From NCBI GenBank assembly GCA_039881145.1, contig JAYKKI010000016.1, positions 11,274,501 through 11,338,500 of the forward strand: DNA of 64,000 nt, given 5' to 3'. The translations under genes and the position numbers were made by a program. The stretch comes from Druceiella hillmani (lineage: Eukaryota; Arthropoda; Insecta; Lepidoptera; Hepialidae). How positions within the stretch are numbered: position 1 is the stretch's first letter; each line of letters opens with the position of its first letter. Below are positions 47,490-59,289 of the stretch, one piece after another. The notes below the pieces were generated by a model. That model was not told where the DNA came from. It made no database searches and was given only the letters and a program-made list of their open reading frames with translations.

Positions 47490-50000
47490 ACTTAATTGCA
47501 CTAAATAGCGCACCTATTTTTTAAGAAATAATACCACTTATTTCTGATATTTAAATATTGTTATATCAGCCTGTACCACTAATTATGACAAACGTAAGAA
47601 ATGTAGAAATATTACATAAATACACTTCTTAGCGATGCTAAGGTGAATTTAACTTTTCTGACTATCCTTTCATTAGCATAGTTTTACAAAACAAAGTTAT
47701 AGAAAAAAGAGAAAGGTTAAAACAGCAATCTTGAGCCTGAAATTGAACACTTACCGTGTTTAATTTCAAAGGCAAGTTTGTGTACAATTTGTAATTAAAA
47801 GTTATTTTCCTTCCACTATCTTTAACATCGATGATTCTCCCAAACACCTAACATTATAAAAATACTCCAATCGGTTTTTAAGATAAAGTTATTTTAATTA
47901 ATTATTATTTGCTTCTTGATAATAAGGGTAGTCTAATTTTAATTACAATTTCAAAATAAATCTCCATGGTTTAGTTCTTATTCAACATGTCAAAACTCAC
48001 AAATATCTATGTAAACCGCTTCATATTGTTTGAATCTTTTTGAAGGGATAGTTGTTGTTTTTAAGAGTGAGTCCTATTTGCATAGTGTGTATCATAGTTA
48101 TTATAAAATGTTTGTAATACTTTTTCGAGTGACTGGAATTAGTGAATACGTTGTTCTTAATACGAGCAACTATTTTAATATGATTTTTCAGTATGCCGAA
48201 TGCAATTATAATACTGGCAAAATCCTTAGGATGTAATACTGGCAAATCTCTTAGTGAAAAATTTAAGTAAATGCAGCAATATACTCATAATATTACAAAA
48301 TAATTTCATTTTAAATAAGTGCAAACTAATTTCCGAATGCAAATATGAAATAAATGTCATGAAATAAAATGCGTACGTAGTAAATTAATTAAATTATAAA
48401 AAAAGTAAATCTGTAGAACGAAGCGCACATCTATTTTACTTTGTTTCGTTAATTTACTACTTATCACCATGGAAAGATTTAAGTGAAGAATGCCAATGTA
48501 ATTTGGAATGAAACCCAAGCTATCATTTTCCATTTTTTTCAACAAATAAATGACACTTCATCTTGAAACTTAACATTATATATTACCTAACTGATAATTA
48601 GCGTTATTTATACAGGAAGTACTTAATTATGATTTTATTAAAAATTTAAACTTCAATTATTTTATAAACTAGTCGACTATTTTTAAAAAATAACATTTGG
48701 TTGGATTGTACTTGGTTAATTACACATGTACTCAAATGGCGATATTTAGTGAAGATATATAATATATACTCTAGTTACTAAAACAAAGATCTTCAAACAC
48801 AAAGTCTTCCCATTAAATTTTTTAAAAATAATAATAAAAGTAAAGTTTATAAATATGAACACATCGATATATTACCTAGTAAATCACTTACAGGCGTAAA
48901 ATTGTAGTGGATTTCTCAAAAACTATAAGACACCTATTATAATCACTACATTTCTCCTGTAATCTTCTAATTAGGTTCTGTTAATTCTGCTTTTTTATAA
49001 GGGATTTAGTTCAATCTTAACAATAGTATCAGTATTAGTTCAATAAATAAACCTTTTTATTATTTATAATTCTAAAAAAAGGTTCCGCTCTTATAATAAT
49101 GGTGGGCTCTCTGGTCATGTCTGGTGGGCTCGTGTATTTATGCATACTTGATACACACGCTCTCGAACGCGTGCGCGTGCATTTGCGTAGCAAATAGTAA
49201 AGACTGTTAATTACAGTGAAAGCGGTTCAGTGAATATTGCTCATATTTGTAGCGAACTCGTTTAAATCAAAGAACATATGTGAATAAAATTAAATCCTTA
49301 ACTTTCAAACAAACTCGTTTTATATACAAAATAAAAGTTTTAAGCAAATGAAAAACCAAAATAGTTCATGAGTACGATGTAAAAGTAATGATAAATATAT
49401 GTATTAATATTATACTGATTAAGGAACCGCAAAAGTAAATAAATTTTATTCGTAATGTAATAATATTTTGGTTTTTTCCAAAGTAGCTAACTAAACTTTT
49501 AAGCAACTTTTTTATGGGGAAAAATTCAAAAGGCATTTTAAACGTACACCATAAATATAATTAAATTAATGTATTTTAAAAGAAATGCTTACGTAATTAA
49601 ATTACGTCCTGCCTTACGTCTCTCGGTGTTTCTTTCATCTTTGAAAATAATTTCCCTTTAATATTTGGGTTAAAATAAATCTTTGTGTTAAGAATTTAAA
49701 TTTAAGGTCCAGGAATTTTTTGGCAACCTACTTCATTTTCCACGATTTGTACGATATGTAGATGTCCATGTTGAACCATCCCTCTAGTTTCCCTCCAAAC
49801 GGCTCTTCCTGAAAATCGTAAGTAATTGTTATTAAATTTTAAAACAAATAAATTGTATAATACATAATCACCAAATCTCATCGCAACTATACTTCTCTTT
49901 AAGTCACTTTTATTACTGCAACGATACAATCTTTCTCCTTTTTAAAAACAATTGAATATAAGTGTAGGATTTGTACAAAAAATGTAATCTTTTCATATGA
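47490..50000. other. AT-rich stretch with a CG-rich patch and one weak exon candidate
   Basis: At 49095-49190 repeated ggtgggctc words and tcgaacgcgtgcgcgtgcat form a CG-rich island of about 100 bases, somewhat like the block at 10041-10165 in character. The possible exon at 49732-49808 (minus) is listed separately. Overlapping open frames on both strands at 48021-48245 have no known motif. Confidence 0.4.
49732..49808 (-). other. Weak internal-exon candidate
   Basis: On the minus strand acgattttcag precedes a 77-base open segment reading RAVWRETRGMVQHGHLHIVQ then IVENE, followed by gtaggt. The acceptor has a modest pyrimidine tract, and the donor is acceptable. The peptide has more balanced composition than random frames here. 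No family is recognised and no partner exon was found, so this could be chance or a transposon trace. Confidence 0.2.
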
Positions 50001-50004
50001 AAAA

Positions 50005-50400
50005 AATTATGTTTCCTTGTGTCCCGTATACTGACTGAAAATAACTATTTAAGACAATCATTACACAATCTAGAGCATTGCAATTTCGTAAATCAAATTT
50101 ACCCCACAACACTTGATGAGAAGCGCCGTTGGCTGCAATTCAAGAGTTCGCCAAATTCTCGAGCAAAGTTAGATACAATGTAATGTTGAGAGTTGAAAAA
50201 TGTTAACTATAAAGCCCATATCGACAAAGCTGTAGGCTGCCTTTCAAGATTGCGTAAATTTTTGGGTTGTAAATTAGAATATGTGCATTATTTTCTACAG
50301 CACAACTGACTGTAGGCTGTAGACGAAAATAATTGGATTTCACTTGTGTAGCCCGTTTTCTAAGACACCCATTGCACATTAAAACTCAACCTTTGTACGT
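50005..50400. repeat. Dispersed repeat A, copy 2
   Basis: Collinear with 29020-29480 on the same strand; see copy 1 for landmarks. This copy reads HIDKAVGCLSRLRKFLG at about 50218-50270, which suggests a decayed coding origin, but no family could be named. Confidence 0.65.
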
Positions 50401-51830
50401 AAGTGAAAATTGAGGTATAATCTAATCTAAACGATGACAAATCCTGTTAATAATATGAATCACAGTTTTTAATTATGCTCATTAATATCTAAATTACTAA
50501 AATAATATCTGATGGAAACCGTATTATTATTGAACACGTTATTTCTGTCCTAGGCCAGTTACAATTTCTTTAAAAACCGTCACAAATCACGATTATCTAT
50601 CCATTTGTTCATATACCTGTTACAGCCCTCTAGTTTCCAAAGATTTTGTTCTAGGTACTTGAAATTTTGTAAGTAGATATTGTCTACACGGTGATACGTA
50701 TCAACAAACCGATTTTTAATAAAATATGAAAATCTTGCAACATCGCTTGGCATTTTTCATTTTTAGGCTCCGTTTGGGAATATTACGCTTCATCCGGCTT
50801 TACTACATGTATTTTTCACTTTTTAATTGAATAATTATTGAAATCAGAAAAATTCATTGGAAATATCGGAAAAATCAGAAAAATTAAAAAATAAATTCCT
50901 TCCTTGAAAAGTTTACTCGTTCCAAGAAAAATCTGATTGTCACTATGATATGTTTTTATAATGGGTTCTACTTAACTGTCTCTTATATAACGACCGTTTA
51001 AACAAAAATCCATTAAATTAACACATTTTTTTTGAGCCTTTTATATTTTCTACCTCCACTAACAGCTCTCACATATAATTTCTTTTCCAAGTTTTCCTCT
51101 TCATAAAGTGGTGTAGGTGATTTTTTTTGCATACCTCTTTGTGTTGAATGGGATCTTTATTCGTTGAAAAATAAACGAGGTATGCCAAGAACCTTTCTTT
51201 CGATAGCCATTTCAGTTTCATAAGCCTCTACAAGCTAAACCCCTATTATTAAATATCTGAAAAATATTCCCTATAATAATTTATATAATGAAATTTAATG
51301 TGCACTTTTGATAGCTAAGTAGGATCTACTAGTTTACGAATAATAGTCGACCAACCTATAACATACGTAAACAAAATTTAAAAAGTCGATACAAATTTCA
51401 TAAAAGTAACTTAAAATAAAAGCAAAAATAATGTTATATTTTAAATTTTGTATTTATTTTGTCTATTATAGATATACCAGGCAATACATGTATATATTTA
51501 CATGGGGAAAATAACATTATTTAACTATGCACCATGTTTTTGTGCTTGTGAGTTTGTAGTAGTCAATATATTTAGATTGTCTATATAACAATTCATATTT
51601 GTAAACATTTTAATATTCATGAATGCCTAAATATGTACATAGTCCTCGTAGTGCAAGTTCTACTACTTAACATATTTTTATTTTCGAAAAGAATAGAGAG
51701 AAGCCAATACCTTATTAATAATGTGCCATATTTCTTTATGAAGGCGAAAAAATCATTCAAATCACAGAATTATTTCTTTGTTCCTATATTTTTTTAACAT
51801 AAATTTATAATTACTCTCTAAAATGCAGGC
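50401..51830. other. AT-rich stretch, no gene recognised
   Basis: No motif, hairpin or repeat could be supported beyond a local near-duplication of aaaattcattggaaatatcgg-like words around 50850-50890. Confidence 0.45.
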
Positions 51831-51834
51831 CTAC

Positions 51835-52236
51835 CTCGTAGTTTTATGCTCATAGTTTTATACTCGTAACTTTATATTTATAGCTTTATACGCGTAATTT
51901 CATACTCGTAGTTTTGTACTCATAATTTTTTACTCCTAGCTTTAAACTCGTAGTTATGTACTCAAAGTTTTACTTTAGTATTTTTTCGCTGTAATTTTAT
52001 ACTCATAACTTTATTTTAATTGTTTTCTATTAAGTACTTTTAGACTGATAATTTCGTGCTCGTAGCTTTATATTCGTAATTTTTTACTCCTAGTTTTATA
52101 CTCGCAGTTTTACACTGATATCTTTATACTCGTGAATTTACACTCATAGTTTTAAAGTCATAAATTTATACTCGTAATTTTTATTTGTAGTTTCACACTC
52201 ATAGTTTTATAAACACAATTTTATACTCGTAGTTTC
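51835..52236. repeat. 14-bp minisatellite, about 28 degenerate units
   Basis: Units of the form ctcgtagttttata follow each other in an exact 14-base rhythm in the first third (51835 to about 51970), then continue with more substitutions and occasional indels to about 52236. Variable positions concentrate at the g/a of tcGtaG and in the T-run. The degeneracy points to an old array. Stops occur in most frames, so it is not a coding repeat. Confidence 0.9.
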
Positions 52237-52734
52237 AGTAAACTGTTAATTGACTTCACTTGGATATAATTTAAATATTAATTTTAGGACTGTTCTGTTA
52301 AGTTCCTTGGTACAAAGTTAAAAATGTGTATACCGATATCTCTATACATTATTTTAACGTAAAAGAGAAATAACTTTTAAATATTTATTAACCTTTTTGA
52401 CACTAAGTTACTTGTTTGTTAATTTTTTAATTAAGTCTTAACTGAGTTTCATTTTTTTTGAGTACCTATTTTCAATCGTTTAGTAAAAGGCTGTTGATTT
52501 TAGTTTAAATGGATTCCGATTTTTATACTTGTAGCATTACATTTAAATAAACTTTTGTGGTAATATAACTTAATTATTTTTTTATTTTCAGGTCTACACT
52601 GTTTTTTTAATTGAACTATTAACTTAAAACCACATTCATCATATAAAAATGTCACCGCAATCCAATTAACAAATAAATTATTAAAATTTAAAAATACATT
52701 ATTAACTGTATTTTACATGTCATTACTCTTCAGA

Positions 52735-52915
52735 AGCTTCTGTTAAAGCTTAATTTCGAAGCTTTCACCATTAGTCTCAATATTAATATTAAAATACATG
52801 GATGATCATTTCGCAAACAGCGTGTAAGAAAGCGATTATACTTTACGCCATCGTTAATGCAGTCTTGTCTTTAATGCTACTTTTTGAAAGCTTTCATTCA
52901 TTTTGAAAATATTTA
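52735..52915. repeat. Dispersed repeat B, copy 2
   Basis: Collinear with 32370-32640 on the same strand; see copy 1. Confidence 0.7.
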
Positions 52916-53169
52916 CTGTTTTTTCTTTGTATAAATATATCCTTTGGGTAAATATTAGTAAAGAGGTTTTTCCGCCTGATTATCGCTATTATTTTCTTTT
53001 TTCAAAACCTTCAAAATTTCATGACGATTTTTATAATCAATATTATGGTAAGCAATACACGCGTCCCCTCAAGCGACAGACTTCTACTATAAAAAAATAG
53101 TTTTCATTTTATTTGACCTCCAACTTTACCATTATCCGTGGTAAACACATAAGTACGTATAGAAATATT

Positions 53170-53416
53170 GATAAAGAAACTTGATCCAAAGTTATTATTT
53201 TGCATTTGGATACGTAGCAAACCTCCACTTTGATTTGTCCTTAATTCGTTGTAACTGTGCGAGTTGTGACTCTCAGTTTTTAATATCTACTACTATAATA
53301 ATATTTGCGCGAATTAAGGAAAAAAGTGGAGATTTGCTAAGTATCCAAATGCGAAATAAGGATGGGTGCTAAGGCGGTTTGCTAAGTATCCATACTTTGG
53401 ATCAAGTTTCTTTATC
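53170..53416. repeat. Foldback element (MITE-like) with 23-bp perfect termini
   Basis: gataaagaaacttgatccaaagt (53170-53192) is repeated exactly in inverted order at 53394-53416. Internal to these, gcatttggatacgtagcaaa then cctccacttt and ccttaattcg on the left pair with cgaattaagg, aaagtggaga and tttgctaagtatccaaatgc on the right. The right arm contains an extra piece, gtgctaaggcggtttgctaa then gtatcc, which looks like a duplicated subterminal segment. The total is about 247 bp, with no coding potential; the frame at 53181-53372 is a by-product. A target-site duplication could not be fixed. Confidence 0.85.
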
Positions 53417-53584
53417 TTTCTTAATGAAAAAAAAAAAATCATAGATTACAATAAACATTTACCTGTTGTTATCTAATTATTTATTCCAATTTTTAATGTC
53501 ACATTCTATTCAAATATGATTCAAAATTATGTCACGCAAAATTAGACCTGATGTGTATATAATATTAAATTTTATTCTTATCAA

Positions 53585-53780
53585 ATGACAGAAAAACTGT
53601 TCCTTCAGTTTTATATTTTTTGCCTCCAGATATACATACGTTTGTACATAATAATTAAAGTGACATTATTAGAGACATTGATTGTGAGGAAGCGTTTACA
53701 ATAATTGAACATCGATTAATTAACCGTATATGTTTGCCGTGATGACTGGACAAGTGGTCGCTGCATTATTAGTTAACAAA
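53585..53780. repeat. Possible third copy of the 33-kb tandem repeat
   Basis: It contains attagagacattgattgtga then ggaagcgtttacaataattgaac, similar in order to tcaggagacattgatcctaa and caacatttggaactgttgag at 33228-33270. The similarity is weak and limited. Confidence 0.35.
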
Positions 53781-54790
53781 CATATTTTGTATTTATAATG
53801 TTACTAATGATAATTAAATTATCAAATAATAACAGGCCATCCCGTGGTAAGTCGTTTCGTTAAAATTGTGTAATAGGTATATTTTCATTAACACTTTCCT
53901 CAACTTCAATTTAATTAACAAAAATGTAATAATGTAAAACACCATCATTATGCATAATCTTAGGATATTGTGATCCGATATTGAACTAACCATTAAGTTA
54001 GATCCACAAATGAGGTTTATGTATAACGGTTTGCCATAAAATTTGAAGTCTTATTACTTAATGTATATTCCACAAGATAAGAACTTATATTATTCATAAA
54101 TTTCTGCGAAGATCTTCATTAATTTTCATTTATTTGCATTTCTGCCAGTTTTCTATTTATTGCAATATCTTTTTTACAATCGGCATTAAACATTCGATTA
54201 AGATATAATCCGTAATTAAATATGTAAAATAACAATTTATGTTTTAAATAATTCAAATTGTAAAACTGGAGCATGTTATGTTATAGTATATATTCACTTA
54301 AAAACTTGACCATTAAAAGATAAGAATTAGTATAAAAGGAACGACTAGTCACAGCGATCAATATCACTAATCAAAAAAATCTAGCTGAGTTTTACATTTA
54401 ACTCCAAGCAGTAAATTTTACATTAATTACACGTTTAGCATTAAACAATTATTTCCCAAAAGTAAATAAATTGAGACCATATATACGAATAAAAAAATAA
54501 CAAATCGGAATGAAGGCGTCAGAAGGCCAAATATGCAAATAAAAGTAAAATGTGTTATCAGCTCTCCAAAATTATAATATTTTTTCTAAACAGAATTTTC
54601 ATTTTCAATTTTTTTTTACTTTCGTTACTTTTTCAAATTGTTATTGACAAAGAATTTGCTACTAAAACAGAACGAACACAAGTAAACAAAAAAAATGCAA
54701 AATCACTGTTTTACAAAAAGAAACAAAGCAATTTATGAATGTGAATTATTTCTTTTTCAAGTTTGTACGTAATTTCGATTTACAGGGTTA
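53781..54790. other. AT-rich stretch, no gene recognised
   Basis: Nothing could be supported. The frame at 54550-54738 is a low-complexity hydrophobic and lysine-rich run. Confidence 0.45.
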
Positions 54791-54791
54791 C

Positions 54792-54792
<1 letters not shown>

Positions 54793-54835
<43 letters not shown>
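54793..54835. repeat. (TA)n microsatellite
   Basis: A pure TA array. Confidence 0.95.
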
Positions 54836-54838
<3 letters not shown>

Positions 54839-54982
54839 AATAAAAAATTTACATAGTGTTATCAAATCGACATTTTGTTTAATTTATTTTTGTTTTATAG
54901 TTTCACGTTGTGTCTATTTTTCTTTAGAAATACTTCAAATCAGACAATTATTAATCATTTCCATATCATCTTCCTTTGAATG

Positions 54983-55005
54983 TGTCTATATTATTAATAT
55001 AGACA
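54983..55005. repeat. Perfect 11-bp-arm palindrome
   Basis: tgtctatatta and taatatagaca flank a single central t. Short and AT-rich; possibly fortuitous. Confidence 0.55.
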
Positions 55006-55570
55006 GAAATTATATAAATTATAAACGTATATTAACGTCGATCTGACAGAATATAGGGATAATATAATTATTATATATTTCTGAATAAAATAACTCTGAC
55101 TGAAAAAATTTATAGGGACGCTACCACTTGTCATTTCCTCACATTACCCATACCGACTGGTATTAATAATAATAATTATAACCGTAGTAAATAGACGAAG
55201 ATAGCAACACATCAGTTTATTGGGACGCAAAAATTTTACTAACTGTGATATTCTTGCGTTGCCCGTAACAAAAATAAAGTATTCATAGATAAGTCATAGG
55301 GAACTGGCGGTAAGTACCATAATATAGCATTAATTAACATATCACTTCATTTTTCTAGACCATTTGTCACGATAGTTACTTAAAGTGATAATGTTTGCGG
55401 GATTCCTGATATAAGAATCAAAATAATTCATTACGGTTAACTTTTGAGCAATAATAATATGAACTAACCTCCTTTGAAACAAACATTGCGTAATTGTAGT
55501 AAATATGGAATTAGTTTAATGAAAATTTTCATTCGCGATAAATAAAATAGTTATGTATAACATATTTTGC

Positions 55571-55677
55571 GTGTGTGTGTATATATGTATAAATATATAT
55601 AAGTATATATATGTATATATATATATATATATATAAGTATATATATGTATATATATATATATATATATATAAGTATA

Positions 55678-55721
<44 letters not shown>
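55571..55721. repeat. TA microsatellite with ~35-bp higher-order units
   Basis: After a (GT)n start, the block aagtatatatatgtatata followed by pure TA recurs at about 55601, 55635 and 55671 (spacing 34 and 36). This suggests segmental duplication inside the array as well as slippage. Confidence 0.9.
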
Positions 55722-55724
<3 letters not shown>

Positions 55725-56750
55725 TATTTCTTACAAGGTTCCACGTAGCAGAATAAACAACATTAATAGTGAACATCCTAAAAGTGCTACTAAAATAATA
55801 AAAATTTTCTTTATATTCTCACCAATAACAAATTGTCCCTCAAATTGCCCTCTACGATTTTTTTTTATTTCGTCCCTCGTTTCATGTATTTACAAATGAT
55901 TTTGTCATTTTTCAAGAGGGTATAAAATTATTTTACAAGGGTTCATGAAAAAATATGGAAAATTGAAATAAGAATATAAAAAATAAAATATTTGTTCTAC
56001 TTTCTTTTTTTTTTAACTGAAAGTAAAATTAATTAGTTAATATTATCGATTGAGCGCTAACGTAGATTTTCATAAATAACGTTATGTCTTAAAAAAAAAC
56101 ATTAAATAAAATGACAATAATAATAAGATGAAAAAGAAACGCCATAATAACTTCTTTTTAAGATTCTTATAATGTTTAATTCAAAACTTTTTAACGACGT
56201 TTTACAATTTAAATATTATGAATAACAAAGTCTGCCTAATCTGCCTAATCGTTTTATATTTGTGGGACCTAGATACTGATAACACAATCCTCCAAAAAAC
56301 CAATAACCGATTAGATGTTTTTGCATATTCAATCATGTGAATCATAAAGATATTATAGTTCTAGAATAATATCCAAATCTAATCTCCAAATGTAAAAAAT
56401 AAAATTCTTACCATAAGTAATACTAACATAATAAATCATTTTAATTACGTTTTTAGCAAATAAAAGTAAAAACCGATTAATGCATTTCTTTTCAATAAAC
56501 CCCCTAATTTGTGTACTTTACCGTAATTATTAACGCGTTATAATTTATATCTGCTTTAACAATGAAAAAATGTAACAAAATTTTATTCAAATATTTATGG
56601 GCGTATAATGATTTTTTCAATAAAAATGAAGCAACTGTACCTTTGTAGCGATATACTGAGTCCGAACTTCTCTTTTTTCTTCTTAGTTCATTTAATTTAT
56701 CTGACTATAATTTATTCTGAATGAGTTTTTGGACACAAGTCAGTTCAGGG
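55722..56750. other. AT-rich stretch, no gene recognised
   Basis: No element or exon-like segment could be supported. Confidence 0.45.
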
Positions 56751-56754
56751 TATT

Positions 56755-56990
56755 TTAATTTTTTAGGGTTCTGTAAATCAAAAGGAAAAAAAGAACCCTT
56801 TTGTAGGATCACTTCGTTGTCAGTCTGTATCCAGTAAAAACGATCCTTAAATTTCAAAATTCCAAAGTATGTAAAAATCGATTTTCAGCCTACCGTGCAA
56901 CGGTCCTCGTCGATTGTCTCTCTAATCAAATTCCATCGTTAATATAAAACCCTGTGATATCATTCTCCTGTTCTAAGCACACATATTCAA
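56755..56990 (+). repeat. Interspersed repeat of the ggttccgta type, copy 2
   Basis: It starts agggttctgtaaatcaaaag, an A-rich tract, then gaacccttttgtaggatcac, ttcgttgtcagtctgtatcc. It shares layout with 31852-32098: an inverted ggttc/gaacc pair at the head, then gatcact and tgtctgt-like words. The 3' limit is uncertain. Confidence 0.6.
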
Positions 56991-57285
56991 CTAAAATTAA
57001 TGCTTTACACTATTATATTATGACAGAATGGGTCAATCGAATTGTTTTCTTTATACTTAAAATTTCACAAAATAATTCATAACGTGCTTCAGATTAGAAT
57101 GATATTTCTTTTCTAACACATATAAAATTTCAATAGGGATTCAGTTAGTATTTTGTACTGATAAATACCACTACATAAAATAAAATATCTTAACGCCGAA
57201 GCTTCATTTTAATACGAATATGTCTGTAATTTATTACAAGAAAATAACTTTGTTTCAAACTGTTTATGGCATAAATATTTTTGTA

Positions 57286-57473
<188 letters not shown>

Positions 57474-57489
57474 ATATAAAATAGGTATA

Positions 57490-59150
57490 TCAACATTTTA
57501 ACTAAGTCAGCAATTGACTGATACGAATATTATTTTGTAGAAAGGAAGGTCATTTTATTGCTTATTCATGGTCTTCTTTAAGTTTTCTTTTCATGGAGGT
57601 TGTGTTTATTACACTAAAACCTTCAAATCTAGTCATTATGATTGACAAAATGTTGAAAATAACATTTTGTTACGGGTGAATAAATTATTTCTGCGCAATA
57701 AATTTGGGCCATCCAAATTTAAAAATATTGTGATTTATTTTTATTTTATATTTTCGATAGGAATCTGAAACTAAAACTCTCGATGTACCAATTAAACAAG
57801 AATCCTCCTATATATATAAGCTTTTCTTTCATAATGGCGGCGGGTTTCAATTAAACTTAATGTTAAAGTTTCCAAATTAGTAACAATTAAATCAGTTTTA
57901 ATAGCAAGCCTTGAATTTTCAGTTAAAGAAAAAAGTATTCATTTGTTGAGGAAAGAAACATGTTAACTTGTAAGTAAACTGATGTTAATAATTGAAAATA
58001 CATAAGTAGATAAAATAAGAGGTAAAGATAACATTACCAAAAAAATTCCGTTGAAGATTTTTTCCACTATATTAAAATTGTTTTTTTTTTCGAATTTTTT
58101 ACACTAAGATCAATGTCAATACTCTATTGATCTAGTTATCTCGATACAGATACTAGAAAATAATACAATTTAGAAAAAAATTAAGTGTAACACCAAAGTA
58201 CACTCAACTTTTCTTTTCAGGTGTGAAAATAAATAACCCGAAAATGTTGAGTGTAATCGTACTCTGACTAAATATAATCTAAATTAAATTGTTTGAAATC
58301 AAAATGCGTTAAATTCGTAAAATATAGCGGTGATGAACTAATGAATATATTATCTATGTATGTCGTTAAATTCGAGCTGTTAAATTTATATAATACTAGT
58401 GTGCACATGGATATACGAGAACAAGAATGTAGTAATACGTAGATTTCATTTAATTTAGTATTTCATAATTTTTTTGACACAAATTTTTTCAAATGTTCTT
58501 TTTAATAAAATTTTTTTTTTCGTTTTTTCCGGACTATCCAAAATATTGAAATAGCGTTCTGCTTTTAATCACTGCCTATCCGTCGAGCTTCAATACTATT
58601 GGTCTCTTTGTTTCTCACGACATAATTATACTTTACCGGAATTAATAGTAATACTTCCAATATCCATTACTACTTTATATTAATTCATTACATTTGATCG
58701 TCATTGAGTTAAGTTTTAGTTTTCTGTTTTGTAGACATAACGGGAATGGGTCATTATTCTTGCATGTCTGTCTATCCGTTGTCTGTCGTATTCTCATTTT
58801 ACCATGTAAATAATGCTATCTTAATGCCGCCTATTATTAAATTTATGTAAATTTCATACACATAAGAACATATTTAAATGAGGAAATGTATCGTGCTTGA
58901 TAAAATTTTGATTTTAAAACAAGTAGTATTAAGATTATCTCTTATCTAAACACAATTAATTATGACAATAAAATACCAGTTGAACATAGTTTTAACTCAT
59001 AGGATTTAAGCCATATTTGCCTAACATTACCTATTACTTTATGTAAACTTCCAAATAAAAGAAATGAATAAAATCCGAAGAGATTCCAAATTTGAATATT
59101 CCTTATTCGGAGTATACGTTTTACGATATAATTAATTTACAATTATGTTA
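57490..59150. other. AT-rich stretch, no gene recognised
   Basis: Neither strand shows known motifs. A tgtctgtctatccgttgtctg phrase at about 58765-58790 resembles the tgtctgt words in the interspersed repeat at 31852 and 56755, but the rest of that repeat is absent. Confidence 0.45.
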
Positions 59151-59157
59151 TTCACAG

Positions 59158-59288
59158 CGAATTACATGTCCGGCCTATAATCCTCCCAGTGTTTCATTAT
59201 ACCCCACAAGCAGCGATCTCCGCTACTCAATAAACTCAAACCACTGCATCTGGATGAATACTTCAATGACAAAGTCGGTTGCAACATG
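59158..59288 (+). other. Exon candidate or GC-richer transposon fragment
   Basis: tatgttattcacag precedes a 131-base open segment that ends at a good donor (catg then gtcagt). It reads RITCPAYNPPSVSLYPTSSD then LRYSINSNHCIWMNT and SMTKSVAT. Its codons are clearly less A/T-biased than the surroundings. A second small segment, 59841-59887, is also bounded by ttttcacag and gtaaga and reads IIDKVSACDFIVDDK. However, direct joining of the two creates a stop, and the minus strand of the first is also largely open (SLKYSSRCSGLSLLSSGDRC). No family is recognised. Confidence 0.25.
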
Positions 59289-59289
59289 G

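Noticed and set aside
51835..52236. CRISPR array
   Set aside because: The units are contiguous 14-bp repeats with no unique spacers, in a eukaryotic AT-rich genome.
53181..53372. 63-codon frame
   Set aside because: It lies inside the foldback element and spans both arms, so it is a by-product.
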